A stretch of DNA of 64,000 nt from Periplaneta americana (taxonomy: Eukaryota > Arthropoda > Insecta > Blattodea > Blattidae). Under the pieces are notes generated by a model. It saw nothing but the letters and a program-made list of their open reading frames with translations. It searched no databases and was not told the origin of the DNA. Position numbers and translations under genes: made by a program. Shown here piece after piece: positions 22,488 to 33,045 of the stretch. The stretch lies in assembly GCF_040183065.1 (NCBI RefSeq), contig NC_091123.1, positions 6,840,501-6,904,500 of the forward strand. Reading direction: 5' to 3'. How positions within the stretch are numbered: position 1 is the first letter of the stretch; each line of letters begins with the position of its first letter.

Positions 22488-23035
22488 TTATGGTTGTGAA
22501 ACTTTGACTCTCACTTTGAGAGAGGAACAGAGATTAAGAGTAAAAATTCATTCATGGCGCTACAGCCCATGAAGGGCCAAGACCGACCAGCCGGCTGCTG
22601 GCCTCATGTCCATATACTGAAGCAGAGATGGACGAACAGAGATTAAGGGTGTTTAAGAATAAGGTTCTTACGAAAATATTTGGGGCTAAAAGGGATGAAG
22701 TTACAGGAGAATGGAGAAAGTTACACAACGCAGAACTGCACGCATTGTATTCTTCACCTGACATAATTAAGAACATTAAATCCAGACGTTTGAAATGGCC
22801 AGGCCATGTAGCACGTATGGGCGAATCCAGAAATGCATATAGAGTGTTAATTGGGAGGACGGAGGGAAAAAGACCTTTGCGGAGGCCGAGACGTACATGG
22901 GAGGATAATATTAAAATGGATTTGAGGGAGGTGGGATATGATGATAGAGACTGGGTTAATCTTGCACAGGATAGAGACCGATGGTGGGCTTATGTGAGGG
23001 CGGCAATGAACCTGCGGGTTCCTAACTAATTGTTA
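22488..23035 (+). pseudogene. LINE RT C-terminus (APE type), interrupted by a SINE piece
   Basis: Reads LTLREEQRLRV, then after an insertion RTEIKGV..., [59 protein letters not shown] and AYVRAAMNLRVPN. This tail recurs at 32.9, 37.4 and 39.9 kb. It is the end of the LINE protein after the RT domain; no RT core is present here. Confidence 0.8.
22542..22633 (-). mobile_element. 5'-truncated SINE inside a LINE
   Basis: The minus strand shows GGCCAGCAGCCGGCTGGTCG and CCCTTCATGGGCTGTAGCGC, as in the SINE at 48.0-48.4 kb. Flanked by 17-bp direct repeats beginning GAACAGAGATTAAG (22525-22541, 22634-22650). Confidence 0.75.
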
Positions 23036-23084
23036 AGTTATCGTTATCATCATCGTCATCATCATAATCATCATCATGAACTGC

Positions 23085-23600
23085 TTCATTTTAGACCATG
23101 TGATCTGTAATGATAATCTTAGAAAGATGGCCTTGATTCCTCCAACGATGTCTTGGAAGTGTCTCCCTTTCCATTGTTTGTACATGGTTCTTCCACTGTT
23201 GCTGATATTGTTGAAATTCTTTGGTTATACAAGGAACTTGTAGGCCTAATGTTTTTCGGATATCTATGTTTCTTTTATGGTCCAACTCCCAATAATGATC
23301 TTAAAAAACGCATCTGGGCTGCTTCAAGTTTCAGTGAATTTCGTTTATTTAATATGTTATCTAAATTTCGCTTCCATAACTGAGTGCTTTTTTTTTTTGA
23401 CGTTATGTTGTATAGTCTTAACTTTGTACAGGTACCAACTGTCATCTGTTTTCCAAAGTCTTCCAATAACTCCATTCATTTTATTATATTTTTGTAATTT
23501 GACATCTAGATCAGTTTTATGTTCTGTAAACAAATTTCCTAAGTATGTAAATTCAGAAACTTGTTCTATTATTTCCCCATTTATTTGGATGTGATGCAAC
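23085..23600 (-). pseudogene. LINE C-terminal fragment, second APE-type family
   Basis: The minus strand reads IEQVSEFTYLGNLFTEHKTD, DVKLQKYNKMNGVIGRLWKT, then in other frames RKTLGLQVPCITK and QQYQQQWKNHVQTMERETLP. This is the RT thumb and following tail of a LINE distinct from the one next to it. Several stops. Confidence 0.7.
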
Positions 23601-23604
23601 TATA

Positions 23605-23725
23605 ATGAACACCGATCAAAATACCCCTCATTTCTCGTGAAAAACAACAACTGAATAGACTACAGTGGACTATAGTGGACTTTATGTTGTCAGCAAACAG
23701 CTGGCTACATTAAGAAGATTGAATA
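23605..23725 (+). repeat. Dispersed repeat, copy 2
   Basis: Nearly identical to 10020-10140 (GAACACCGATCAAAATACCC, then GGACTTTATGTTGTCAGCAA). Confidence 0.8.
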
Positions 23726-23814
23726 TCCTCATTTATTTCAATTTTCACGCGTTGGATGTTAAATTATTTGAATAAATAATGACTTCACTGTGTTACCATT
23801 ATAAATTTTGGTTC

Positions 23815-24060
23815 TATGTTGCCTGATTGACTAGTTTCGATGTTGTATGCATCATCCTTTTAGTTCCAGCGCTATCTTCCGATTGATTCTTGTGATAGGG
23901 TGTGTTCATGATTGTATCGAAAAGGATGTGTGTTCTGAAATTCAATTGAGTGTTGAGAATGTGTTGTGGGTATGTTTTTGTGTGTGTGTAAATTTCATAC
24001 CATTGTTCTAGAGTGTCAAGTTTTTGGTTTATTGGCTGAATGTGTAGTATTTTCACGGCA
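23815..24060 (-). mobile_element. Penelope-like 3' fragment
   Basis: MKILHIQPINQKLDTLEQWY on the minus strand, then FRTHILFDTIMNTPYHKNQS; the post-GIY-YIG tail seen in the other Penelope-like copies. GIY-YIG itself is missing. Confidence 0.65.
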
Positions 24061-24420
24061 CATTACGAACTCTAACCATAACTACAGCAACATAGACACT
24101 GACATAAAAATACTACACAGTGCTGTTTAATTGTAGCGTCGTATTAAAAACTGGTGAACTATTGCTGGTATATGGTGTAATATACCTGACCAAAAATGTG
24201 TAACAAAATATGAAATAACAGAGCGGCGTAGTTGTGTAGTGCTCGAAATCAGAAACCAGCCAACTGATATGTGTAACATTTATATGACCAAATATTCAAT
24301 CCATGTTTATATATAAGATATCGCAAATTTTTTTCTGCCCATTCAATGAAAAATTTATACAAGGGATGTGGCACAGAATTAGTTTTCAACGTCATCTTTC
24401 AAAGGAGGACGACTGCTCAC

Positions 24421-24630
24421 CAATGCAAGTCCTCCCATCAGCCCCAAGGAAGAACCCACGACCACAAATGCAGCGGAAGCTGCCCCTGATGTTGACGCAG
24501 CCCTGCATGCAGCCACCATTTTGTACCGCACACTCGTCAATGTCCTTGCACTGCCCCTCGGCGGTGCGTACGTGACCTGGTGCACAAATGATGAGGCTCT
24601 TCGTCTGCTTTGAGTGTTTAACATCCATCG
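24421..24630 (-). CDS. Matrix gene exon 7: partial EGF-like pair plus cbEGF
   Basis: A 210-base, phase 1-1 exon with acceptor GTTTTTGCAG and donor ATTG|GTGAGC. It begins with a basic linker ([10 protein letters not shown]), then two cysteines in the arrangement [13 protein letters not shown] that look like the last two cysteines of an EGF whose first four are absent. A full cbEGF follows ([23 protein letters not shown]). Codon structure is intact, with no stop from acceptor to donor. It lies between a Penelope-like fragment (below) and a TTAA-flanked repeat element (above, 107 bp away). Confidence 0.86.
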
Positions 24631-24736
24631 CTGCAAAAACAAACAATCTTATCTCAATATTTCTAATAGTAAATGAGGCAGAGTGAGTTAATCTAGTTCA
24701 GCAATAAATATTATTGGATAATGTTCTGATTGTTAA

Positions 24737-25622
24737 GGGGAGAGGATGGTATTTTTTTTAACTTTTTTCCTAATTGGTGTAAAATATTAATTTTTTGTAT
24801 GTAGAGAGCTCATAGCTGTAGAAACTCAACCAAATATAAATATTTTGAAAAAAAGTTATTTGGGTGCCAAATTTGAAAAAAATATACCCAATGCAGGATT
24901 GTACTAAAACCGATATATCTTAACCGTTTTTAAAGATAGATTCAAACTTTTTTTTTCGATGTATTTGCAAAAGCATGTTCTACAAATTGTCTGTAACAGA
25001 ATTTTGATATTAGTGCCTACGTTTGTAAAATAAACAATTAAAATTTAATAACAATTTTCTGATTTCCTTTCTTGCAAACAAACGGACGTATTTTTTAAAT
25101 GAAATCAATTAACAAAATTCTGTTACAGAGAAACGTTTCCTAATAGTCTAAAGAATGTATGTTCTAAATTTCATGCATGTATCTTTAATAGTTCTGAAAT
25201 TATATACATTTTTGTCTGGCAATGTAGCAAAAAAATGAAGTTACTGGAAACCGATAAAAGTAGGCGTGTGATTTAAAAATCCATAGCGCAGGAAGTTTAA
25301 AAATGACGTCTCAACATCCGATAAGGGCACAAATACCCACAAAATGTTATGCAATGCATTCCACACATATCAAAGACTATTTTAAAGAAAAAAAATTTTT
25401 TTTTTATTTAATTTACCGGAAACAACAATAAAAGTGGGCGAGTGATTTAAAAATCCATAATGCAGGAAGTTTAAAAATGGCGACTCAACATCCGATAAGG
25501 CCACAAATACCCACAAAATGTTATGCTATGCATTCCACACATATCACAGATTATTTTAAAGAAGAAAAAAATTTTTTTTTTTAATTTACTCATTTTTCAC
25601 CAAAAAATACCATCCTCTCGCC
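24737..25622. mobile_element. TTAA-flanked element with an internal tandem duplication
   Basis: Inverted ends share GAGAGGATGGTATTTTTT and are flanked by TTAA (24733-24736, 25623-25626). Inside, about 155-bp units at 25250-25400 and 25427-25580 repeat GTGATTTAAAAATCCATA and CAACATCCGATAAGG with about 90 percent identity. Noncoding. It lies 107 bp upstream, in transcriptional order, of the acceptor of matrix exon 7. Confidence 0.7.
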
Positions 25623-25789
25623 TTAATGATGGAATATAAAAACAATTAACAAAAGACACATCTTTTCAGGAAGTTTGAATGCTTTGCAATTTACATTCTC
25701 AATCATCTGTGAATGTGGATATACTTAGAATTTCTTATTTGCCTATTTTCATTCATTACTGTCATATGGTATAATATTTTAAGGAAGAT

Positions 25790-26205
25790 CTAGTCATTGT
25801 TCCATAATTTCTAAAATTCAAAAGAAAGCTATAAGAATTATGTTGAATCTCCCGAGCAACACAAGTTGTAGGTCTTATTTTAAACTTTTGAACATTCTTA
25901 CTTTACCATGTATTTACATACTGGTATATGAGATTTTGGTTCATGTCCACAAACAACTCTATAATTTTCTCAGAAAGGAACACGAACACCAGCATGGCAT
26001 AATGAATAAATCTAATTTGCATGTCAACGGACATAAAAGTACTCTCTTTGAAGAAAGTTTTTATCATAATTGTAACCTTCTTTTTAATAAACTGACATAC
26101 ACTATTAAAAAATTAACTGCAACTATTAAATTCAAGAAAGAATTAAAGAAATTTCTTATCGATGATTTTTATTCAGTATATGAATATCTTCAATGTTAAT
26201 AGATA
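25790..26205 (+). pseudogene. LINE RT C-terminal fragment (jockey/CR1-like)
   Basis: Reads KKAIRI-like start, then MLNLPSNTSCRSYFKLLNIL and TLPCIYILVYEILVHVHK, followed by HSTLFEESFYHNCNLLFNKL-type sequence. The order 'QKKAIR...SCRSYFKxLNILTLPCIYI' is typical after the RT thumb of jockey/CR1 LINEs. 5'-truncated. Confidence 0.7.
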
Positions 26206-26280
26206 TGGTAACAGTAGTCTTAGATTTATTGTGATCTGGGGTAAAGATTTCTTAACTTTTTCCTGAATATACTCGTACCA

Positions 26281-26282
26281 TA

Positions 26283-26306
<24 letters not shown>
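26281..26306. repeat. (AT)n microsatellite
   Basis: About 13 AT dinucleotides. Confidence 0.9.
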
Positions 26307-26313
<7 letters not shown>

Positions 26314-26334
26314 AACCGCAAGTAATGTTTCATT

Positions 26335-27105
26335 TCAGGGGGTTATTCTTTGAGATATTTCAAAGAAAAGGGTTTAATACAATTTTGCTCGTTTTTCCTT
26401 TCTTTTCCAGAAAAAATTGTTTTATATTAAACATTTCATAGCATTAATAATTGAGGAGAAAAATTCGCTCCAGCACCGGGGATCGAACCCGGGTCCTTGG
26501 TTCTACGTACCAAGCGCTCTGACCACTGAGCTACGCCAAATTCAATCCACAGCACCGGATCGAATCTTCCTCCTTCAGTGTTTCCCTTTGTGGCCTGACT
26601 CCAAGTTAGGCATATATGTTGACGTATATTATGTCCAGTGTCAACTAGGAGTGCACATTAATTGTCAACATTACAGAGATTATTCTGTAGGACAAATTAA
26701 TAAATCCGTAATATTTCATAGCATGTTTTGAGAAAGCTATTGATTTGATTCCCAATATATTCAGTAAGTTTAAGGGAGCAGTGTATTATGATAATAAATG
26801 ATTGAAAGAATTTTAGTTTTATCCTTTAAATGTGCAGAAATTTGATCCGAACAAATGTAACATTTTAAATTCCTTTTCAGAACGAAAAGTTACATTTGTT
26901 CGGATCAAATTTCTGCACATTTAAAAGACAAAACTAAAATTCTTTCAATCATTTATTATCATAATGCACTGCTCTCTTAAACTGACTGAGCACATTGGGA
27001 ATCAAATCAATGGCTTTCACAAAACATGCAATGAAATGTTTTACTTAAAACAATTGTATTAAGCTTTTATTGTTTGAAATATCTCAAAGAATAACCACTA
27101 AAATT
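26335..27105. mobile_element. Large palindrome split by a SINE
   Basis: Left arm 26339-26875 (without the SINE) and right arm 26880-27105 are inverted copies from GGTTATTCTTTGAGATATTT to the centre. The two arms meet at about 26870-26890 with a tiny loop (TTACATTTGTTCGGATCAAA on one side). A SINE sits in the left arm only. Confidence 0.8.
26445..26712 (-). mobile_element. tRNA-derived SINE
   Basis: The minus strand carries A box TAGCTCAGTGG and B box GGTTCGATCCC, with an anticodon arm TTGGT/ACCAA, but no matching acceptor stem. It is flanked by the 12-bp direct repeat ATTTCATAGCAT (26433-26444, 26713-26724). Confidence 0.8.
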
Positions 27106-27354
27106 AATGACAATACTTATGGTTTATTCTGTATAAGCAAATCATGATAAGTATTTTATTGGCCTTAAAAATTTAACGTCTACCATTGAATTCAAACTCA
27201 CGAACCACAGATGGTATGTGTGTATTAGTATGTATTTATTCACAATGCAATGGGTATATAACCGGTGGCAGTGGTAACTAATTACACTCAAATAAAGACA
27301 ATAATAAACACAATTAATAAAAATACAATTAATAATAATACTAATAATTAATAC

Positions 27355-27358
27355 TAGC

Positions 27359-27441
<83 letters not shown>
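27355..27441. repeat. (AAT)n microsatellite
   Basis: About 27 AAT triplets followed by AACAACAG. Followed at 27590-27800 by imperfect short repeats of CATTTCACTGA. Confidence 0.9.
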
Positions 27442-27444
<3 letters not shown>

Positions 27445-27589
27445 CAGGGAATATCCTAAATTAAATGAAGCACGATCAGTTAAAATAACATTTAAAGTAA
27501 ATCTAATTTGTATCTTAAATCTAAGTTCGAACTAAAACCCACGAGTATGATATGTTCATATCTGCACAAGTACCTTTCAACACTACACT

Positions 27590-27800
27590 CATTTCGCTGT
27601 CAACTCACTCACTGCACTGGAACTACGACACATTTCACTGATCCTATCCTGATTTCACTAACACTTCAAAAACATTTCACTGTTCAAATACTTTGTATTG
27701 CCACTATAAACTATAAAGCTTCACTGACAGGAACACGTTTCACTTACTCAACACACTTCACTGACACAACATAATTCTTCACTGATAGAACACTTCAATA
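27590..27800 (+). repeat. Degenerate short tandem repeat
   Basis: Eight or so loose copies of a 22-28-bp unit containing ACATTTCACTGA/T. Confidence 0.4.
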
Positions 27801-27976
27801 ACAAAATATCAATTACACCCTTTAAATACTGTGTATAATTATCGTCTATTAGTAAAGTCCTTAAGCCTATTTTTAAATACATTTTTGGTTGTTGGTAAAG
27901 CCTTTAGTAAGTCTGCAGGTATGGTATGCTTGGTAACTTGGTAATTATTAGATCACCTACGAGAAGGAGGGACACA

Positions 27977-27982
<6 letters not shown>

Positions 27983-28040
<58 letters not shown>
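27983..28040. repeat. (AAT)n microsatellite
   Basis: About 19 triplets, 60 bp below the splice donor of matrix exon 6. Confidence 0.9.
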
Positions 28041-28101
28041 GACTTCTTAATCTAATATCTATAGTATAATCCCAAGATCTGGATTTTGTAGCTTTACATA
28101 C

Positions 28102-28464
28102 GTTTGCAAGTTTTCCAGTCGGTGCCGAGCATGTAACCGGGTGGACAGCGGCAGTTAGAGCTCCCCAACGTGTTGTGACAGGTGTGGGAGCACCCTCCGT
28201 TGCCCGTGGCACACTCGTCTATATCCCTGCAGCTTCCAAAGGGTCCCACTTCAAAGCCAGGCAAGCACTCCACAGGGGTAGAGACTGTGGTGGTTGGAAG
28301 CTCTGTTGTGAAATGCACTGTGGGGTCTTCCGTGGTGGTGGGGGGGAAGTCATCTGGGGCCTGGTCTCTCAGGTCCACGCAATGGTACGATCCCACTGTG
28401 TTTACACAACCAATAGAACAGTGCTCCTCTTCCTGAAGTTCGGGATCTGCACATTCATCAATGT
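28102..28464 (-). CDS. Matrix gene exon 6: cbEGF with Thr/Pro insertion, then cbEGF
   Basis: A 363-base, phase 1-1 exon (acceptor TTGTTTGCAG, donor AAAC|GTATGT). The first cbEGF starts D-I-D-E-C and shows cysteines 1-4 in normal spacing up to GSYHC. Then 37 residues rich in Thr, Pro and Asp intervene (plus-strand 28268-28378) before cysteine 5 (ECLPGFEV) and cysteine 6 (GSC). Normally a single residue separates cysteines 4 and 5. The insert carries clustered Thr (PPTTTED, LPTTTVSTP) and so resembles an O-glycosylated mucin-like hinge (inference). A complete standard cbEGF follows (DIDECATGNGGC to TDWKTC). An alternative reading is two partial EGFs joined by a linker. Confidence 0.87.
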
Positions 28465-28504
28465 CTGCAAACAAAGACATGTATTCTTCAAGACACACTA
28501 TATA

Positions 28505-28925
28505 ATATAATAATAATAACTGCCCCCCATTGGAGGTAGCCCAGAAGGACTCAGTATACTCTCCTACATGAATTTTACAATATTAAATGTTTACATAAAT
28601 TTTGTAGAAAGAAAATTAAAATAAACATATATGAATTATAAAGTGAAGAAAAGAAAAAAAAAATTAAACAGAGTGAATATGATGACTCAGAATTTGGCAA
28701 GAGCGTTTCAAAACTGAAGTTATGATGTCAGCAGTAAGTGTCTTTGGTAGTTCAAAAGTATTCCTGAAGCTTTCAAAGAACTTGGGAATCACACCACGAG
28801 CTCCAATAAGAAGACCAATCACCTCAATGTCTTCAAGCTGGTATTTTGTTTTGAAGTAATCAACTGTTGGCAGATAAATGTTGATCTTTTCTTTAAGAGT
28901 CTTTATTTCCTATACTTTCTGAATT
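28505..28925 (-). mobile_element. LINE 3' end with endonuclease-like tail
   Basis: The minus strand reads NIYLPTVDYFKTKYQLEDIE, VIGLLIGARGVIPKFFESFR and NTFELPKTLTADIITSVLKR, then a noncoding tail identical to 1725-1900 and a TAATAATAA end. It is 41 bp from the acceptor of matrix exon 6. Best preserved copy of this C-terminal domain in the window. Confidence 0.65.
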
Positions 28926-29239
28926 CACCCACATCTGTTGAGCATGTTGCTACTGGTAACAGGAATATTCATTCACCACCATCAACTAATATCGTAATAG
29001 TTGATTAAGTAACTCTCTAGAAAATAAAATATACACAGTGTTCCGCTTAAAGGGATCGAGAAATAAATGCTCACCATTTAAAATCAGATGAAGAAATTGT
29101 TGTGATTTACATCTGACAAGATGAAGAAACTGTCCAAGTTTATGCAGCAATGGTTTAAGAAGAGAAGAATCTGATCCCATAATAAGTAACTGAATATTGT
29201 GACATTGGTCACGTACGTCAATTATTATCACTTACACAA

Positions 29240-30468
29240 AGTGAGGCAAAAATATCTCCCCATTTTCAACTGCACATAAAATGGAAAATATTGAAGTAAA
29301 ATATCAAGCAGTAATATAAATTTATTCCTTACGGCAGCGTTTCTCAAACTATGGTCCGCGAACCCCCTCTGGTCCTCGAGGTCTGCCCTTGTGGTCCTTC
29401 AAAAAAGGCAGAAGAAAAAATAGAATTCATACGAATTGCGTATCACACTATAGCTGAAAATCTCTGAGTTTGTAAATGATAGCCTAAATGGCAGTCGCCT
29501 TTCACTTTTTCTTCCAGTACTGACATTTTGTGAAATTTATTACCTTATTCGTTTACCGACTTCCCACTTTACTCTCAACAACAAAAGAGAGATTTAAAGC
29601 ACTATGAAAGTGACGTTTCTGGCCATCTTTTTCCTGCACATCTGGTGTCGCGCCTGTAACCCAGCCAGGGATCACCTGAATTTATAACAGAGGACCGAAT
29701 CTTTTCATGTATTTATGACTTTCTTAACAGTTTTGCCGACACCCAGTCTGCAAATTGAAGTGGTCACGGACTGTATGTCGTACACCAATAATACAACTCT
29801 GAGGTCACAATTTTAAACTTATTTTCCAAGTAAATATGTCGAATTTCCATGGGTTCGTGATCACTTTCATTGCGATATTGAAACTAACAAACTTTCACTG
29901 AGTGAAAGAGAACAGTTAATTGAACTCTTGAATGATACCGGACTTAAAATGAAATTCGAAGCGGAAGGTATTGTTAATTTCTGGACCTCATCACAAGTGA
30001 AAAGAGAATACAGTGAACTGTACAATGGTGCTTTAGAGATTATAATTCAGTTTGTTTCTACGTATCTGTATGAGAAAGTGTTTTCATCACTAACACTAAT
30101 AAAAACAAAGTAGGCTACCGAAGTCGACTTGATGTATGTGACGATCTCCGACTTAAGCTACCAGCATACGTCCAATTATAGAACAACTGTGCAAGAATCG
30201 GCAGGCTCATCTATCTCATTAATGTGAGTACCAACATTTATTTATTTATTTTTTAGTTAATAAGTTAAAGATTATCCAAACTCTAATATCCTTGAATTAT
30301 TAAAGAAACAAAAATGAATTTTCTTATATTAACATTAGCTTAATTAGTTAATACTAATATAAAATTAATAAGGAATAAATTTATATTACTGTTTGATATT
30401 TGACTTCAATATTTTCCATTTCATGTGCAGTTGAAAATGGGGAGATATTTCTGCCTCACCTTATATTT
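29240..30468 (+). mobile_element. Element with about 95-bp inverted ends enclosing a hAT/ZBED-type transposase remnant
   Basis: Ends 29250-29335 and 30370-30465 are inverted copies containing AATATCTCCCCATTTTCAAC. Between them, at 29336, GCGTTTCTCAAACTATGGTC resembles a hAT terminus. At about 29735-30210 the plus strand reads VTDCMSYTNNTTLRSQF, IVNFWTSSQVKREYSELYNG, VSTYLYEKVFSSLTLIKTK and, after a stop, DVCDDLRLKLPAYVP, the dimerisation end of ZBED5/hAT-type transposases. Degraded. Confidence 0.65.
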
Positions 30469-30708
30469 CTCGTATTCATTTATCCTCTCAAATATATAAA
30501 ATAGCAAACTGGTATTAGCTAATGAAAGCTGTTTCTTCAAGTAATTAATTCCATAAGTTGCTTTTTTTTAACATTTTTGCTATAAATACAAAACATTAAT
30601 GCTACAATTTCACACCTCATCCCATCAGTCAATTATAAACCATTAAGTCGGTCCTCTAGAGGACAAAGTGACGTCCTCGCTGTGTGACAAATTGCGATCT
30701 GGTCTTAC

Positions 30709-30966
30709 CGTGGCAGGTCTTCCAGTCGGTGCCCAGCATGAAGCCAGGAGGGCAGAGGCAGAAGGCCCGTCCCAGCGTGTTGAGGCAAGTGTGGGAGCAG
30801 CCTGCATTGCTGCGCGCACACTCGTCCAAGTCCTCGCACGTGTGGTTGTCGCCGGCAAGCCGTGTGCCCGTGATGCCCTCACAGCTGCATGCATAGCTGC
30901 CTGGGAGGTTACGGCACGAGTCCTGGCAGGGGCCGTGACCATTCCGCAGCAGACACTCATTTATGT
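30709..30966 (-). CDS. Matrix gene exon 5: two calcium-binding EGFs
   Basis: A 258-base, phase 1-1 exon with acceptor ATGCTGCAG and donor CACG|GTAAGACC. It encodes two consecutive cbEGFs. The first begins D-I-N-E-C and is slightly atypical (CEGITGTRLAGDNHTC between its fifth and sixth cysteines). The second begins D-L-D-E-C and ends with the step CPPGFMLGTDWKTC, which is also found at the end of exon 6 (CPPGYMLGTDWKTC), suggesting that these exons arose by internal duplication. GC content is far higher than in the flanking introns, as expected for coding sequence. Confidence 0.87.
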
Positions 30967-31130
30967 CTGCAGCATTCCAAACCATGCACATACAGCCTAC
31001 TTTCCTCCAGAATACTGACAACTGATGACGGCTACCATGTAATACCTTCTTGTGAGTGGTTGCCACTTGCTAAGGTTTCTCCAGGAGTTGAATGTATTGT
31101 CAATCTCTCAGATTCTTTACGAATTTAGTA

Positions 31131-32651
31131 CAGTGAAACCTCGGTAAAACGCTCTTCGAGGGACTGCATAAAAATAGCGTATTAAACCGGACCACGTATT
31201 AGCGAGAGTGAGTCATTTTTGGATTTTTTAAATTTTAACACTAAGATATGAATCAGCATAAACACTTGTTGAAGAAATTTAAGGATTAAATACTGTAATT
31301 ATGCAGAATAAAAAGTTATTTTATTTTCTTTCCTTTGGAAAAATGTCAGAACAAATACACTATCTTATCAATTAAAATACCGTCCGATTATTAAAGAGTC
31401 CTCTGAAGTTAAGTATTTAGGAATAATTTTCGATAATCATTTAAAATGGAACCAACACATTAATTACCTTTGTAATAAATTACGTAAAATAGTATATTAT
31501 TTTGTTTTACTGAGGAATTACTTGTCAATAAGTTTATTACGCACAATATATTCAACTTTATTTCAATCGGTAATTATGTATGGAATTATAGGTTGGGGTA
31601 GCTCATTTAAATCCAATTTTAATCCACTTTATTTATTACAGAAGAAAATAATTAAAATATGCCTTCATAAACCTATTGATTTTCCATCTCAAAATTTGTT
31701 TTTAGACTTTAATGTACTTAATGTAAGACAAATTTATTACATTGTATTAATAAAATTCATACATAAAAATCGAAATAATTTTGAATTGTATTCTCATAGT
31801 TATGAAACAAAAGGTATGAATTCTTTAAGATTGTTTGAACCAAAATGCAACACTGTTACAGTATTTAATCATAGTAGTAATTTAGGCCCAAGAATATATA
31901 ACAAATTTATATTTAAATATCCTAATCTTGTCAATTCTAATAGTTCTAGCATTAAATTTAAAAAGTTATGTATGGATTTTATAAAAATTGAAAAATTGTA
32001 AATTTAAATTTATATACCGGTACTATAATTGCATAGTAGACATAAGACAAATTGTATTATATACTTATTAATTTCAATTCAGGAATCCGCTCCTGAGCAG
32101 GAGTTCTACTCTTTCAGAGGCGAGCTAATGTTTTTCTGTATTATATTATATTTTATGTTACAATTATTAGCAAAATAATAAATAAATAAATAAATTAATT
32201 AATTAAAAAAGTAAAAAATTGTTTTCTGTCTTGCACTTGATCCAATACTATGAATAATTGCATTTTCCACACGATTTAAATCGGAAGTGACATCAGTAAT
32301 TTAACTACTAGAAATGTAAATGAATCTACGAATCAAAGACAATGCGGCAAGGGCTTCGTTGCAAGAAGTATTTGGAATGTCTACCGCTTTCACTTCCTCT
32401 TCCTCTAGTCTCACTGACAATGTGATTTAAAACTGCCAGCAAGAAGGACAGGCTTTGAATACAGTAGTCTGCTCAAGAGTCAAATTCCATTCTATTGTAT
32501 TCACCAAAAAGATTTCAGCAGATGAAAGAGTGTATTAAACAGGATAATGAGCGTATTAAGCAATAAATTTACATGGTTTTATATAGGGATGTCAAGGGAC
32601 TGGACGAAAAGATAGCGTAACAAATGGGCGTGTATTATCGAGGTTTCACTG
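31131..32651. mobile_element. TA-flanked pogo/Tigger-like element with nested LINE
   Basis: Inverted termini CAGTGAAACCTCGGTAAAAC and CAGTGAAACCTCGATAATAC, each next to TA (31129-31130, 32652-32653). AT-rich interior without transposase; a LINE 3' piece is inserted from about 31358 to 32215. Confidence 0.7.
31358..32215 (+). pseudogene. LINE RT C-terminus (jockey/CR1-like) with AAAT tail
   Basis: Reads SSEVKYLGIIFDNHLKWNQH, then LSISLLRTIYSTLFQSVIMY and GIIGWGSSFKSNFNPLYLLQ, then KKIIKI. This is the RT thumb region, intact to a natural stop near 32001. The 3' end is (AAATA)n. 5'-truncated. Confidence 0.75.
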
Positions 32652-32904
32652 TATATCTGTTCTATTTTAAGTTCAATTAAGTAACCGAATTCAATCAAAA
32701 CATAAAAAAATAACAAAACTGAAAAAAGAGATACCGGTATTGGATGAGAGGAAAAAAGAAATGAAATGGAAAACTCTAAAAAATGATAAATCAGTGATAA
32801 TGGAGAAGGAGGCAATGGTAATAATGGTGTTCCATCTTATTGGTTATTTTACGACGCTTTATCAACTGCTATGATTATCTAGCATCTGTATGAGATGAAG
32901 GTGA

Positions 32905-33045
32905 TAATGCCTGAGGGAAAAAGTCCTTTGGGGAGGCCGAAGCGTAGATGGGAGGATACTATTAAAATGGATTTGAGGGAGGTGGAATATGATGCTAGGG
33001 ACTGGATTAATCTTGCTCAGGATAGGGACCGATGGTGGGCTTAAG
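32905..33045 (+). pseudogene. Short LINE C-terminal fragment
   Basis: PEGKSPLGRPKRRWEDTIKM then DLREVEYDARDWINLAQDRD; matches the tail of the 22.5, 37.4 and 39.3-kb LINEs. Confidence 0.8.

Noticed and set aside
28175..28510. Plus-strand frames over the EGF and sushi exons (also 20775-21000, 24303-24575, 30668-31018)
   Set aside because: Shadows of GC-rich minus-strand exons that have splice sites and cysteine patterns.
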